NCBI RefSeq assembly: GCF_900007165.1
Contig: NZ_CYGY02000021.1
Location: 2,877 to 66,876 of the forward strand
Origin: Paraburkholderia piptadeniae
Lineage (GTDB): Bacteria > Pseudomonadota > Gammaproteobacteria > Burkholderiales > Burkholderiaceae
Length of the DNA stretch: 64,000 bases
Reading direction: 5' to 3'
Shown: positions 1-8,452 of the stretch, in pieces
How the letters are laid out: every line of letters begins with the position of its first letter
Position numbering within the stretch: position 1 is the stretch's first letter
Notes under the pieces: model-generated
Told to the model about the DNA's origin: nothing
What the model saw: the letters and a program-made list of their open reading frames with translations, nothing else
Database searches by the model: none
Program-made: the position numbers and the translations under genes

Positions 1-373
1 CGTCATTGAAATCCTGCGAAATTCGTTCCGTTATGCTGTCACGGCTTGCCTGCAGGGGGGCGGTATCGCATCCGTTTTCTCGAACCGGTTGCGAACCGGA
101 TCGCACCAGACACCCATCGGGTTCAAGCATACCGTGATGGAACTCACGTCTGCCCTGGCGGTTGTTGGCGCCCCAGAGAAACGTTGGTGCCAGACAAGGT
201 CCAGGGGGTTTCGCAAAACCGTGGCTGTTGCCTGCGCAACGCCAGTCAAGGATGGCTCATTGCCTGGGCGACCCGGTCATCTGCAAACAGCGGGTGGGGC
301 AAAGGGAAGACCCAATCAAAACCATGGCTTTTCACCAGTCGCGATACTGGGCTCGTTCCCCTTGCACCACCTT
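1..373. other. Non-coding stretch downstream of IS110 transposase
   Basis: I see no convincing gene here; all open frames are short and unlike known proteins. It lies 3' of the IS110 transposase. In the IS1111 subgroup of IS110 elements a long non-coding end downstream of the recombinase gene carries the guide (bridge) RNA, so part of this stretch may belong to the element. The outer boundary is not visible. Confidence 0.4.
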
Positions 374-1390
374 TTAGCCAAAGCATCGGGTTATATCAAA
401 TGGCTTGTGCTCCCGAAGCATGTGATAGCAGGCACGCGCGAGCTTGTGGGCCAGTGCCTTGATCGCGACAATCCCGTTTCGCGCGCGTTTCTTGCGCTCG
501 TAAAAGCGCCTGGCTTCCGGGCACGAGCGGATGGCGAAGTTGGCCGCTTCGACAAATGCCCACGCCAGATACTTGTTGCCGTTCTTCGTATTGCCTTCGC
601 CTTTCTTCCTGCTGTTGCTTTCACGCCGGCTGTCCACGCAACGGCAGTACGAGCTGAAATTGCCAACCTTGGTGAAACGCGAAATGGTCCCGGTTTCCAG
701 CATGATCGTGGTTGCGAGAACCGGACCAATGCCCGGCACGGAGTTCAGCAACGCGTAATCTGGGCGCAGTTTCACCCGCTCCATGAGACGCTTCTCGATG
801 ATCTCGATTTCCTCCTGCAAGGTTTGCATGACCGCGAGATTGGCTTGCATCGCGAGCGTTACATCAGGTGCAAAACCGAATTGGTTCACCTGCGTCTCAT
901 CCAGGCGCTTAACCCGCTCACCCTGCATCTGCCCACCAGAATGGCGTGAGAACAGATTCTCGATGGCGAGGATCTGGGCCGTACGACACTGCACCAGTTG
1001 GATCCGCTTGCGCGAGAGGTCCCGCACCGGACGTTCTTCTGCCGGATATATGTAGCCTTCAGGCAATAGTCCCAGACGAAGCAGTTGGGCGAGATGGGCG
1101 GCATCGGTGAAGTCGCCACTGTATTTCAGTCCCTCGTACTGCCTGATTGCCGCGGGGTTGGCCAGATGCACACGATAGCCATCGTTCATCAGCTGATCCA
1201 CAAGCCAGTACCAGTTGTATGTTGCTTCAATGACCACTCCCACCAGATCTTCGCGGTGCGGCGCCAGCGCCGCCCGGATCTGGACCGGATCGTTTGGTAA
1301 CCGTCGCTGGTAGACAACCCGGTCAGCGTCATCGCTGACGACGACCACACTGTTGTTCGAGTGCAGGTCGATTCCACTAAACTTGTTCAT
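374..1390 (-). CDS. IS110-family transposase (DEDD recombinase)
   Basis: A 338-residue transposase of the IS110 family, which moves a circular intermediate by a RuvC-like DEDD domain plus a C-terminal serine domain, guided by an element-encoded RNA. The N-terminal DEDD part shows GIDLHSNN (Asp 8), VVIEATYNW (Glu about 54) and a TDAAHLAQLL segment. The C-terminal Transposase_20 part contains LNSVPGIGPVLATTI and a conserved Ser/Tyr-rich stretch (NFSSYCR). The length is normal for the family and the frame is unbroken, so the element could be active. It has no inverted-repeat ends of the usual kind, as expected for IS110. It sits next to a beheaded thiol dioxygenase gene, which suggests that insertion or later rearrangement removed that gene's 5' part. 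Confidence 0.9.
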   Translation of the reverse strand: MNKFSGIDLHSNNSVVVVSDDADRVVYQRRLPNDPVQIRAALAPHREDLVGVVIEATYNWYWLVDQLMNDGYRVHLANPAAIRQYEGLKYSGDFTDAAHLAQLLRLGLLPEGYIYPAEERPVRDLSRKRIQLVQCRTAQILAIENLFSRHSGGQMQGERVKRLDETQVNQFGFAPDVTLAMQANLAVMQTLQEEIEIIEKRLMERVKLRPDYALLNSVPGIGPVLATTIMLETGTISRFTKVGNFSSYCRCVDSRRESNSRKKGEGNTKNGNKYLAWAFVEAANFAIRSCPEARRFYERKKRARNGIVAIKALAHKLARACYHMLREHKPFDITRCFG

Positions 1391-1437
1391 GCTGGCCTCC
1401 TGTGCGTCACGTCGGTGTTCGCACCCCCGACTCTACG

Positions 1438-1462
1438 CCCGCCGTTCGAGTCGAACGGCGGG
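1438..1462. repeat. Perfect 12-bp inverted repeat upstream of IS110 transposase
   Basis: CCCGCCGTTCGA, one G, then TCGAACGGCGGG: two perfect 12-bp arms with a single-base centre. It lies about 50 bp before the transposase start, between the gene and the dioxygenase remnant. It could be a subterminal structure of the IS, part of its non-coding RNA, or a terminator-like hairpin. Confidence 0.7.
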
Positions 1463-1484
1463 GAGGCTGGCTATATGATTATCA

Positions 1485-1707
1485 AAACCTCGGATTGGTC
1501 CCGGGACGCTGCATGAAGGACAGGTGGAAATTGTCTCACCATGGACCGGCGACATTCATCGCGTGGCAAATGCCGTACGCGATCAGGTTTCGGTAAGTAT
1601 CCACGTTTATGGCGGAAATATTGGGCGAATCGAAAGGTGCGTCTATAGCGAAGCAACCGGTCAAACAAAACAGTTTGTTTCAGGGTACGCCAATGCAGAT
1701 GTGTATC
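1485..1707 (+). pseudogene. 3' remnant of a thiol (cysteine-type) dioxygenase
   Basis: The reading frame through VSPWTGDIHRVAN, VSVSIHVYGGNIG and EATGQTKQFVSGYAN matches the last third of the intact thiol dioxygenase at 35870-36478 (VSPTAGDVHRV, VSISIHVYGANIG, EATGSVKAFVSGF). The cupin His of GDIHRV and the catalytic Ser-x-His-x-Tyr triad (SIHVY) are kept, but the N-terminal two thirds with the HxH metal ligands are missing. Similarity starts just after the IS110 left flank and fades near base 1707, after which the frame continues with unrelated residues. This is a broken second copy of the family in the same region. Confidence 0.75.
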
Positions 1708-1848
1708 AGCGGGACATATTGCGTTTGACGACGAACGTAGCTAAAAGCTGGCTCGACCTGAATGCGGGCGTCAGAATCGTGCGTGCATTCGACGATTCCT
1801 TGCCGGCGCGAAATCCCGCAGTCACCGCGTTCCCAGTCACGCAGATCC

Positions 1849-3156
1849 TTAAGTGATTCGCTCTGCTCCTGCAGGAGACACTTGCTGCGAACCGGTTGAC
1901 TCCTCTTCCATGAGGGGTTCCTCGGGCCGCATCCAGAACGTACAGACAATGCCAATCAAGAGCATGGCGATCGACAGTCCAAACGGCAAAGTCCAGTTGC
2001 CCGTGTGATCGATGATGAACCCGAATGCGAGAGGTGACAAAACGCCCGCGATACCGAAACCGACATTCATGAAACTGCTGGCGGTGCCTGCGAAGCGAGG
2101 CGCGATATCCATTGGCACCGACCAGAGTGGCGCGATCACAAGCTCCATGCAGAAAAAGGCACAACACAAACTCCCTGCCACGAGCGTCAGGTCCTTAACC
2201 AGGAGGACCGGCGTCAGAAACACGAGTGCACCGACCATGCCCGCAATGATGACGTTGCGTCGTGCCTTTTTCAGACTCCCGCTCTTTCTGTACATCCTGT
2301 CGCTTATTGCGCCACCAAGCGTGTCGCCGAGGATCCCCGCTACAAAGACCCCGGACGTAAAAAGCGCAGAACTCTTCAGGTTGAGGTGATAGCTGTGCAG
2401 GAAAAAAGACGGAAGCCATGTGAGAAACACCCACAGCGTCCACGCATAGCAGAAGTCGACGATAGTCACCGGCAGCATTCTCCTCAACAACCGGCGAACA
2501 GGCACCTTCACCTTGCTGGTCCGGTCACGGGGCACAGGCAGGGCCTTAAGTTGAGCCTTCGTTACGCCTTTGTGGAGCGCCGGCTCGTCACGGAAATACC
2601 AGAACCAGATCGCCACCCAAAGCACGCCAACGAGGCCAGCAATGACGAATGCGACACGCCAGTTCCACAGGGTCATGAGCAATGCGATGATCGGCGGGGT
2701 CAGCGCACTGCCTACCCGGGAACATGCATGGGTAACACCTTGCGCAAACCCGCGCCGCTCTACCGGCAACCAGCGTGACATAGCCGATGTTGCAGTGGAA
2801 AGCGACGGAGCCTCACCGACACCGAGGAGAAATCTGCAGGCAGCCAGCGACCAGAGGCCGCCAGCAAACGCAGTGAGCACGGATGCCACCGCGACGGTCA
2901 GGCCAAACCAGGCCAGAATGCGTCGCGGCCCAATCTTGTCCCCGAGCCAGCCCCCAAAAAGTTGTACGACCGCATAGGGATAAGCAAACGCCGAGAAGGC
3001 GAAACCGAGTTCCGTGTTCGACAGATGCAAATCGTGCCGGATTGCTCCGGCGGCCGTTGCGATATTCACGCGGTCCGAATACTGAATCAGATACAACAGG
3101 CAAATGAGCAGTAACACCCAGTCTGCCGCAGTGGGCTTCCACCGACGAATAGCCAC
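1849..3156 (-). CDS. MFS transporter, anion:cation symporter-like
   Basis: A 12-helix major facilitator protein of about 435 residues, like the ACS family that imports organic acids with protons or cations. It shows the loop 2-3 signature region LGDKIGPRRIL and the N-terminal motif LIQYSDRVNIATA. I place the start at GTG 3156, because AAGGAG lies the right distance before it; an ATG 27 bases upstream (3183) has no ribosome site and the SD would be inside its coding part. It is transcribed away from the aconitase X genes, and an operator-like palindrome lies between (3204-3215). The likely job is uptake of the substrate handled by this cluster. The substrate is unknown. Confidence 0.85.
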   Translation of the reverse strand: MAIRRWKPTAADWVLLLICLLYLIQYSDRVNIATAAGAIRHDLHLSNTELGFAFSAFAYPYAVVQLFGGWLGDKIGPRRILAWFGLTVAVASVLTAFAGGLWSLAACRFLLGVGEAPSLSTATSAMSRWLPVERRGFAQGVTHACSRVGSALTPPIIALLMTLWNWRVAFVIAGLVGVLWVAIWFWYFRDEPALHKGVTKAQLKALPVPRDRTSKVKVPVRRLLRRMLPVTIVDFCYAWTLWVFLTWLPSFFLHSYHLNLKSSALFTSGVFVAGILGDTLGGAISDRMYRKSGSLKKARRNVIIAGMVGALVFLTPVLLVKDLTLVAGSLCCAFFCMELVIAPLWSVPMDIAPRFAGTASSFMNVGFGIAGVLSPLAFGFIIDHTGNWTLPFGLSIAMLLIGIVCTFWMRPEEPLMEEESTGSQQVSPAGAERIT

Positions 3157-3192
3157 GTTCCTGTCTCCTTGCCGGCCATACATGCCTGGCAG

Positions 3193-3215
3193 TTGTATTA
3201 ACGTGTATCAATACA
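3193..3215. promoter_or_regulatory. Operator-like palindrome before MFS gene
   Basis: TTGTATTAACG followed by TGTATCAATACA (3204-3215; arms TGTAT/ATACA). It resembles the GTATC/GATAC units in front of the ThDP decarboxylase and GMC genes and fits HutC/UTRA-type GntR operators. It lies about 40 bp upstream of the MFS start. Assignment to the GntR protein at 9756 is inference. Confidence 0.5.
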
Positions 3216-3475
3216 TCGCAAGTCATGCTATTCGTGCAGCTCTCTTTCTGTCAACTAGGTGGAATCGCTAGCAGTCTGCCTTATCAGGGAGAATTTCCGA
3301 ACCGTATTCCGCGAGACACTTCATTGCGTTGTTTCTCTGCGCGTACGGGCCGAGGTTCCGCGCGTTGCGCCGGATTTCGACCGTTTCTCCAGTCATGTCC
3401 GGCCTCAACTCACGCACTGCTTCACCTTATTTTGGTGTTGACAACGTCGCCAGGTCTGGCTAGGATTCGCCCATG

Positions 3476-3499
3476 TTGTCTTAATACAAGCTAAGACAA
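3476..3499. promoter_or_regulatory. Dyad upstream of aconitase X genes
   Basis: TTGTCTTA (3476-3483), 8 bases, TAAGACAA (3492-3499): perfect 8-bp arms, with TTGT...ACAAG also present. It lies about 180 bp before the aconitase X start. The TAAGACA part recurs next to the operators at 8139 and 10783. The rest of the 3216-3678 gap shows no gene. Confidence 0.45.
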
Positions 3500-3678
3500 G
3501 TAAGAATCGGTGACAAACATTGCCTTGCTTACCGGTGGCGATGTTGTTCTCGAGATGCGCGTCGACCTGTTGAGGGTGTTGGGCTGTCCTCCACATGCTG
3601 GGCCACGCATCTGCTGCGAAAGGGCGGCTATTGCCTTCGCGCATTGCCCCACTTTACGAATGACTCTGGAGACTGCGA

Positions 3679-4914
3679 ATGTTGCTCAACGATGAAGAGA
3701 CCGCAATGCTCAACGGCGAGCGCGGCAAGGTCCTGCAGATGGCGATGCGCCATCAGGTGCAGGTCGGCGAATTCTTTGGCGCGCGTGATTTCGTACCGGT
3801 GACGCAGGCCCATGTCATGGCCGACACAGAAAGTCTCGGTCAGGCAGGTGTCGTCTGGCTCGAACAATTGTCTGAGGCAAATGATGGCCGGCATGTCGTC
3901 TGCATTCCGACCATCACGGACCCGCGCGGTACCGATTTCAGCAAAGCGAACGACCTTGGGCAGCGCGACTGGATGGTTGAACTCGAACGCCGCGCGATTC
4001 AGGCGTTCGAGCGGCTCGGCGTCAGCATGACGGACACCTGTATCAACTACCAGACCGTGCTCGCCGCGACGCGTGGGGAACACGTCGCTTTCGGTGACAC
4101 CGGTGTTGTCATCTATTCGAATTCTGTGAATGGGGCGCGTTCGAATTTTGAAGGCGGACCGTCTGCGCTGTCTGCCGGACTCACCGGTCGCACGCCGCGC
4201 TACGGCTATCACCTCGACGAAAATCGCCAGGCGACGGTGCGCTTCCGTGTCGATTTCACCCCGCGAACGCTCAACGAATGGGGCGCGCTCGGTGGCGTGA
4301 TTGGCCGTCTCGCAGGCAACTACTGGCAGGTGCCGGTCATCGAGGGCATCGAAGGCGCACCGACGTCGGATGATCTCAAGCACTTCGGTGCCGCGATGGC
4401 AAGCTTCGGCTCCATTGCACTCTTCCACATGGTTGGCATTACGCCGGAAGCCGTACGGATCGAAGACGTTGGCGGCGACAAGCTGCCCGTTCATCACCTT
4501 ATTGACCGTCAGCAGATCGAAGCCCTTGCGGCCAGCTACGCGGTGACGAAAAAAGTAGACGTTGTCGTCTTCTCCGCTCCGCAATTGAGTCTGTACGAAC
4601 TGCGCTCGCTTGCCGGGATCTGCGATGGCCGCAAGTTCAAGGTTCCGTTACTCGCGGTAACCAGTCCGCAGGTGGCACCGGACTCTGAGCGTTTCGGCTA
4701 CACGCGGCGCATCGAGAGCGCAGGCGGTACTGTCCTCGCCGGCATGTGCTTCTATCAGTCGTATGCGCGGGAAATGGCGGAAGCCAAGGGCTGGAAGACG
4801 CTGGCTACCAACAGCGCAAAGCTGGTGAATATTCTGGGCGGTTACGGTTACACGCCGATGCTGGCATCGATGGAAGAGTGCGTCAAAGCTGCAGAAAAGG
4901 GAGAACTGGCATGA
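3679..4914 (+). CDS. acnX: Aconitase X catalytic (large) subunit
   Basis: The 411-residue catalytic subunit of aconitase X (formerly DUF521). AcnX enzymes use an Fe-S or metal centre to dehydrate hydroxy acids; characterised bacterial members are cis-3-hydroxy-L-proline dehydratases and archaeal ones are mevalonate 5-phosphate dehydratases. The family pattern is clear: MADTESLGQAGVVWLEQL near the N terminus, IPTITDPRG, the TCINYQT cysteine (C121), the SNSVNGARSNFEGGPSA block and a C-terminal GYGYTP. Length is normal for a split enzyme. The stop overlaps the start of the small subunit (ATGA), so the two are co-translated. The substrate is not fixed by the context, which shows no proline-pathway genes. 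Confidence 0.85.
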   Translation: MLLNDEETAMLNGERGKVLQMAMRHQVQVGEFFGARDFVPVTQAHVMADTESLGQAGVVWLEQLSEANDGRHVVCIPTITDPRGTDFSKANDLGQRDWMVELERRAIQAFERLGVSMTDTCINYQTVLAATRGEHVAFGDTGVVIYSNSVNGARSNFEGGPSALSAGLTGRTPRYGYHLDENRQATVRFRVDFTPRTLNEWGALGGVIGRLAGNYWQVPVIEGIEGAPTSDDLKHFGAAMASFGSIALFHMVGITPEAVRIEDVGGDKLPVHHLIDRQQIEALAASYAVTKKVDVVVFSAPQLSLYELRSLAGICDGRKFKVPLLAVTSPQVAPDSERFGYTRRIESAGGTVLAGMCFYQSYAREMAEAKGWKTLATNSAKLVNILGGYGYTPMLASMEECVKAAEKGELA

Positions 4915-5405
4915 ACGAACTGGTTTTGACGGCGCGCCACGCGCTTGGGAAGAAAGTATCGGCAGAGGCACTGGTAGCCAAAGACGGACTTTCGGCGCGC
5001 TATGACCTCAACCGTCTGCAGGGTGTTTTCTCGCGTCCCACCCACAAGCTGGTCGGACAGTCTTACATCGGCCGCATTCTCGTGCTGGATACGGCGAAAG
5101 GTGGCGTCGCGAGTGCCTGGATGCTGCATGAAATGCAATCCCGAAACATGGCCCCTGTCGCCATCGTCTTCAACACGGTGAACCCGATTCTTGCGCAAGG
5201 TGCGGCGTTGGGTGACATCTCGATGCTGGCGGGTTTCGACCAGGACGTCACCGAGGTCGTACCGCACGGGTCGTTTGTTGAAATCGACCCGGAAGCGAAG
5301 ACCCTGAGGGTCCTGCGCATGTCCGTTGGCGACACCACCGCGGCGACCTTCGCACATGGGCAGCCTGACATTTCGCCAGTCCACCTGGTACCACCGCGCC
5401 GCTGA
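4911..5405 (+). CDS. Aconitase X swivel (small) subunit
   Basis: A 164-residue protein of the AcnX swivelling-domain family (formerly DUF126), the partner that closes over the active site of the large subunit. Recognisable features are FSRPTHKLVGQSYIGRILV, the TAKGGVASAWMLHEM glycine-rich loop, and the substrate-loop region NTVNPILAQGAALGDI. It starts at ATG 4911 inside the last codons of the large-subunit gene. Together with the upstream gene it makes a complete heterodimeric AcnX. An 11-bp hairpin follows before the chloride-channel gene. Confidence 0.85.
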   Translation: MNELVLTARHALGKKVSAEALVAKDGLSARYDLNRLQGVFSRPTHKLVGQSYIGRILVLDTAKGGVASAWMLHEMQSRNMAPVAIVFNTVNPILAQGAALGDISMLAGFDQDVTEVVPHGSFVEIDPEAKTLRVLRMSVGDTTAATFAHGQPDISPVHLVPPRR

Positions 5406-5415
5406 GCATCCGCCG

Positions 5416-5451
5416 GACAGGAACGCTGACGGGTCTGTCGGCGTTCCTGTC
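5416..5451 (+). terminator. Hairpin between aconitase X and channel gene
   Basis: GACAGGAACGC (5416-5426) pairs perfectly with GCGTTCCTGTC (5441-5451) around a 14-base loop. There is no T run, so it is more likely an mRNA-stability or partial-termination element than a strong rho-independent terminator. Confidence 0.5.
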
Positions 5452-5454
5452 GTC

Positions 5455-7242
5455 ATGAATTCCGCGATGTGCTGCACAATCATGTACGACCTTCACCTGC
5501 GGTTGCGAAAAATCATCAGAAGAGCCGTCGTGCTTCCCGGCTCACGCGTGATGTTGCTATGGGCCGTCGTCGTCGGTGTGGCGGGAGCGTTTGCAACTGC
5601 GGCATTTCGCGAAGGAATTGATCTTCTCCAGCGGCTATCAGGTGCCCAGCCGAGAAATTTCGTCGAGATGGCCAGGCACCTGCCCTGGCCACTCCGTATT
5701 GCATTGCCGGCAGCGGGCGGTATCGTCGCCGGCGCTTGTCTCGTGATCGCACAATGGCGAGCATCGAAGCAATCCAGTGCGGACTATATGGAGGCCGTCA
5801 CCGTCGGTGACGGCGTCGTACCTGTATGGCAGAGCGTCTGGCGGAGTATCTCCTCCCTCTTCACGATAGCCAGCGGCGGTTCGATCGGACGTGAAGGTTC
5901 GATGGTTCAACTGGCAGCGCTTTGTGCATCGGTCATGGGACGATGGGTACGCTTCGACCCGGCTCGCCTCCGCCTGCTTGTCGCATGTGGTGCAGCTGCA
6001 GGGATAACATCGGCATACAACGCACCGATCGCGGGTGCTTTCTTTGTTACAGAACTCGTCCTCGGATCAATGGCGATGGAGTCATTCGGACCGATAGTCG
6101 TGTCGTCGGTGGTGGCGAACATCACCATGCGCGAGTTTGCAGGATACCGACCGCCGTATGAAATGCGCGTCTTTCCAGTGGTCACAGGTGTCGAGGTTCT
6201 TCCATTTGTCGTGCTCGGATTGCTCTGTGGTGTACTCGCTCCGCAATTTCTGAGACTGCTCGCCACCTCGAAAAGGCACATCTCAAAGATCAAGGTGCCT
6301 CTGCCGCTGAAGCTTGGCTTTGGTGGACTCATTGTCGGTGTCATCTCGGTATGGGTTCCGGAAGTGTGGGGCAACGGGTACGAAGTGGTGAACTCGCTTC
6401 TCCACCAGCCGTGGACATGGACGACTCTCTTTGTTGTGCTCGTTTTCAAGGTCATTGCTACCGTCGCGACGGCGGGTACAGGGTCGGTCGGAGGTGTATT
6501 CACCCCAACACTATTTGTGGGCGCTGTCCTCGGATGCCTGTTCGGCATGGCCGTCCACGCAATGTGGCCGCATGAGGGTTCAGAACCATTCGCCTTCGCG
6601 ATGGTAGGAATGGGGGCGTTCCTGGCAGCCGCGACAAACGCGCCTTTGATGGCGATCCTGATGATTTTCGAGATGACCCTGTCGTATCAAGTCGTGCTTC
6701 CGCTCATGCTTTCGTGTGTGATCGCGTATTTCGTCGCGCGTAACGCGGAACATACCTCGATGTATGAAGTCACGGTGCGTCGGAACCGTCAGGAGAAGGA
6801 CCGCCTTCGTCTCGCTACTACCCGGATGTGCGAACTGGTCAAACCTGCCGCGACCATCGTGCCACTTTCCGCGACCGTTGCAGATATGACTCGCATGTTC
6901 CTGGAGCATCCGGTGAAGTATCTGTACGTGGTGGATGAACAGGAAGGTTTCTGCGGTGTCGTTGCGCTCCAGGACCTGACATCTGAACTCTTGACGCCTA
7001 CCGGGGCAGGCAGGAGAACCGCGGCCGATTACTTGCGGCCAGAATTCCATGTGCTGACTCCGGACATGTCACTGAGCCAGGCTTTGCAGCTATTTCTTGA
7101 TTTCCGGGGTGAGCGCCTCCCCGTGATCGACCCGGAATCACAATCGCCGCCGATTCTCGGGGTGGTTTATAAAACCGCCCTGCTCGATGCCTACGTTCGG
7201 CTCTCCCCCACATCAGCATCACCCCGTTCTGTCGAAGCCTGA
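5455..7242 (+). CDS. clcB: ClcB-like voltage-gated chloride channel/antiporter
   Basis: A CLC-family membrane protein (about 595 residues from ATG 5455; ATGs at 5467 and 5482 are equally possible because no clear ribosome site is seen). The CLC core contains the gate motif as GGSIGREGS, keeping the gating glutamate, then AAAGITSAYNAPIAGAFF, TGSVGGVFTPTLFVG and the C-terminal helix region. It ends with two CBS domains (about residues 455-585). The residue after the gate glutamate is Ser, where most CLC proteins have Pro (GREGP). The gene follows the aconitase X genes on the same strand after a hairpin; whether it serves that pathway (for example anion or charge balance) is unknown. Confidence 0.85.
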   Translation: MNSAMCCTIMYDLHLRLRKIIRRAVVLPGSRVMLLWAVVVGVAGAFATAAFREGIDLLQRLSGAQPRNFVEMARHLPWPLRIALPAAGGIVAGACLVIAQWRASKQSSADYMEAVTVGDGVVPVWQSVWRSISSLFTIASGGSIGREGSMVQLAALCASVMGRWVRFDPARLRLLVACGAAAGITSAYNAPIAGAFFVTELVLGSMAMESFGPIVVSSVVANITMREFAGYRPPYEMRVFPVVTGVEVLPFVVLGLLCGVLAPQFLRLLATSKRHISKIKVPLPLKLGFGGLIVGVISVWVPEVWGNGYEVVNSLLHQPWTWTTLFVVLVFKVIATVATAGTGSVGGVFTPTLFVGAVLGCLFGMAVHAMWPHEGSEPFAFAMVGMGAFLAAATNAPLMAILMIFEMTLSYQVVLPLMLSCVIAYFVARNAEHTSMYEVTVRRNRQEKDRLRLATTRMCELVKPAATIVPLSATVADMTRMFLEHPVKYLYVVDEQEGFCGVVALQDLTSELLTPTGAGRRTAADYLRPEFHVLTPDMSLSQALQLFLDFRGERLPVIDPESQSPPILGVVYKTALLDAYVRLSPTSASPRSVEA

Positions 7243-7263
7243 AGCTGCCTCGACAGGTTCGAA

Positions 7264-8037
7264 TCAGGTCTCTGCCTCGAACAGCTCCCTGAACTGGACG
7301 GATGCTTCCTTCAGGATTGGCAGTTTGGTAAGCAGGTGTTCAAGACTGCTTCTGGCCGATGCAGCATGACACACCAGCGCGATCGCATTGCCAGCGCCAC
7401 CTGTGACGACCGGCACCGCGAGTCCAACCATTCCCACGACGAATTCTTCGCGCTCGATACCGATGCCTTTTTCCGCGAGGCGCAGGAGTTCGTCATCAAG
7501 TGACGCGCGAGACGTAATGGTGTGCGGAGTACGTTTCGTGAAGATCATCCGGTCAAGCAGCGCAGAGCGCTCTACGAGCGGCATCTGGGACAGGAACAGC
7601 TTCCCGCCCGCCGTGCAATGCAGTGGGTGGCGCGAGCCGAGATCCAAGTGCATCCGCAAGGGTTCTGGCGTTTCCACCCGCTCGAGATAGAGAACGCGGT
7701 CGCCGTCTAGCGCGGACAGGTTGCAGGTTTCTCCGAGCTTCTCGACCACCCCTCGGAGAATGGCCCGACACGTTCTCCGGAATGAGCTATTGCTGAGCGT
7801 CGTGGAGGCAAGCTGCACTGACCTCGGTCCCGGCACGAGACCGCGTGCATCCGGCATCCGGCTCAGGTACCGGTCGGAGACTAGCATGTCGACCAGCCGG
7901 GCGGCGCTGGCCTTGGGGATTTCGAGACGCATCGCTATCTGCGCAATGGTGACAGGCTCGCTGGAAGCCGAAACACGCTCGAGCAGACGAAGCAGACGAA
8001 GCAGCTTGTGCTCCTGAGAAGTATCGGGAGTAGTCAT
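7264..8037 (-). CDS. IclR-family transcriptional regulator
   Basis: A 257-residue IclR regulator. The N-terminal winged helix (about residues 10-75) carries LLRLLERVSASSEPVTIAQIAMRL, and the C-terminal effector domain shows the LHCTAGGKLFLSQM and EREEFVVGMVGLAVPV motifs. The start ATG 8037 has GAGGAG five bases upstream. It is convergent with the channel gene (hairpin 7229-7256 lies between) and divergent from the ThDP decarboxylase operon, so it may respond to an intermediate of this cluster. It is not closely similar to the IclR proteins at 14.2 and 40.2 kb. Confidence 0.85.
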   Translation of the reverse strand: MTTPDTSQEHKLLRLLRLLERVSASSEPVTIAQIAMRLEIPKASAARLVDMLVSDRYLSRMPDARGLVPGPRSVQLASTTLSNSSFRRTCRAILRGVVEKLGETCNLSALDGDRVLYLERVETPEPLRMHLDLGSRHPLHCTAGGKLFLSQMPLVERSALLDRMIFTKRTPHTITSRASLDDELLRLAEKGIGIEREEFVVGMVGLAVPVVTGGAGNAIALVCHAASARSSLEHLLTKLPILKEASVQFRELFEAET

Positions 8038-8082
8038 GTGTCTCCTCGGGACCTGATCTGCTTTTCAGTTCAGGGAATCAAT

Positions 8083-8226
8083 TTCAGGCTCAGATTCCAG
8101 CACGAAATGCCTTTTCACTTGCGACAGCTTGTCCGCTGTTGTATCTATATAGTAAGACATCTAGATACAAGTCGCAAATAGCTCTCGCAGTGCGCGGACA
8201 CGCGCGATCAACGGAGACATCGATGT
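8083..8226 (+). repeat. Promoter repeat, copy 1 (with 10727-10871)
   Basis: About 140 bp upstream of the decarboxylase genes match the region between the GntR and GMC genes. Shared elements are an exact 18-mer (8083-8100 and 10727-10744), CTTGCGAC, CGCTGTTGTATC, ACTAAGACATCTAGATACAAG-like sequence and a GGAGACAT leader. This is a duplicated promoter with its operator and 5' leader. Confidence 0.75.
8139..8170. promoter_or_regulatory. Tandem GntR/UTRA-type operator, decarboxylase promoter
   Basis: TTGTATCTA (8139-8147) and TAGATACAA (8162-8170) form perfect 9-bp arms. Seen another way there are two units, GTATC-TA-TATAG (8141-8152) and ACATC-TA-GATAC (8157-8168), with centres 16 bp apart. The same arrangement recurs at 10783-10814. 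The probable binder is the GntR/UTRA protein encoded at 9756-10706. Confidence 0.6.
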
Positions 8227-8340
8227 ATGGAAACAGTTGCCTATCTCATCGTCCGTCCAGATGGCGGATCCGTCACCTGCGCACCGCGGCGTTCTACCGA
8301 CGCTTGCGTTCCGGGATTCAGCCAAGCGTCACGCAGCTAA
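8226..8340 (+). pseudogene. Possible remnant of a GMC oxidoreductase start
   Basis: In the leader of the decarboxylase operon an ATG opens a 37-codon frame beginning METVAYLIVRPDGGSVTC. It sits at the same place, relative to the duplicated promoter, as the real GMC gene at 10871 (MQTFDYVIVGAGSAGC). The spacing and residues suggest a decayed GMC N terminus left behind when the promoter was duplicated. The Gly-rich FAD loop is gone. The rest of 8341-8452 shows no gene. Confidence 0.4.
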
Positions 8341-8452
8341 ATGAAGCATCGGCGGGACAACCCGGTGTTGTTCTTCGACGATGGAGACAGAACCGGGCCG
8401 CTCCCGACATCACCACGGGCACGTAATGCCCACCAGCGCCACGAGGTATTTT

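Noticed and set aside
5326..5454. Longer N terminus for the ClcB-like channel
   Set aside because: It would start inside the aconitase X small-subunit gene in another frame and run through the hairpin; family members start near 5455-5482.
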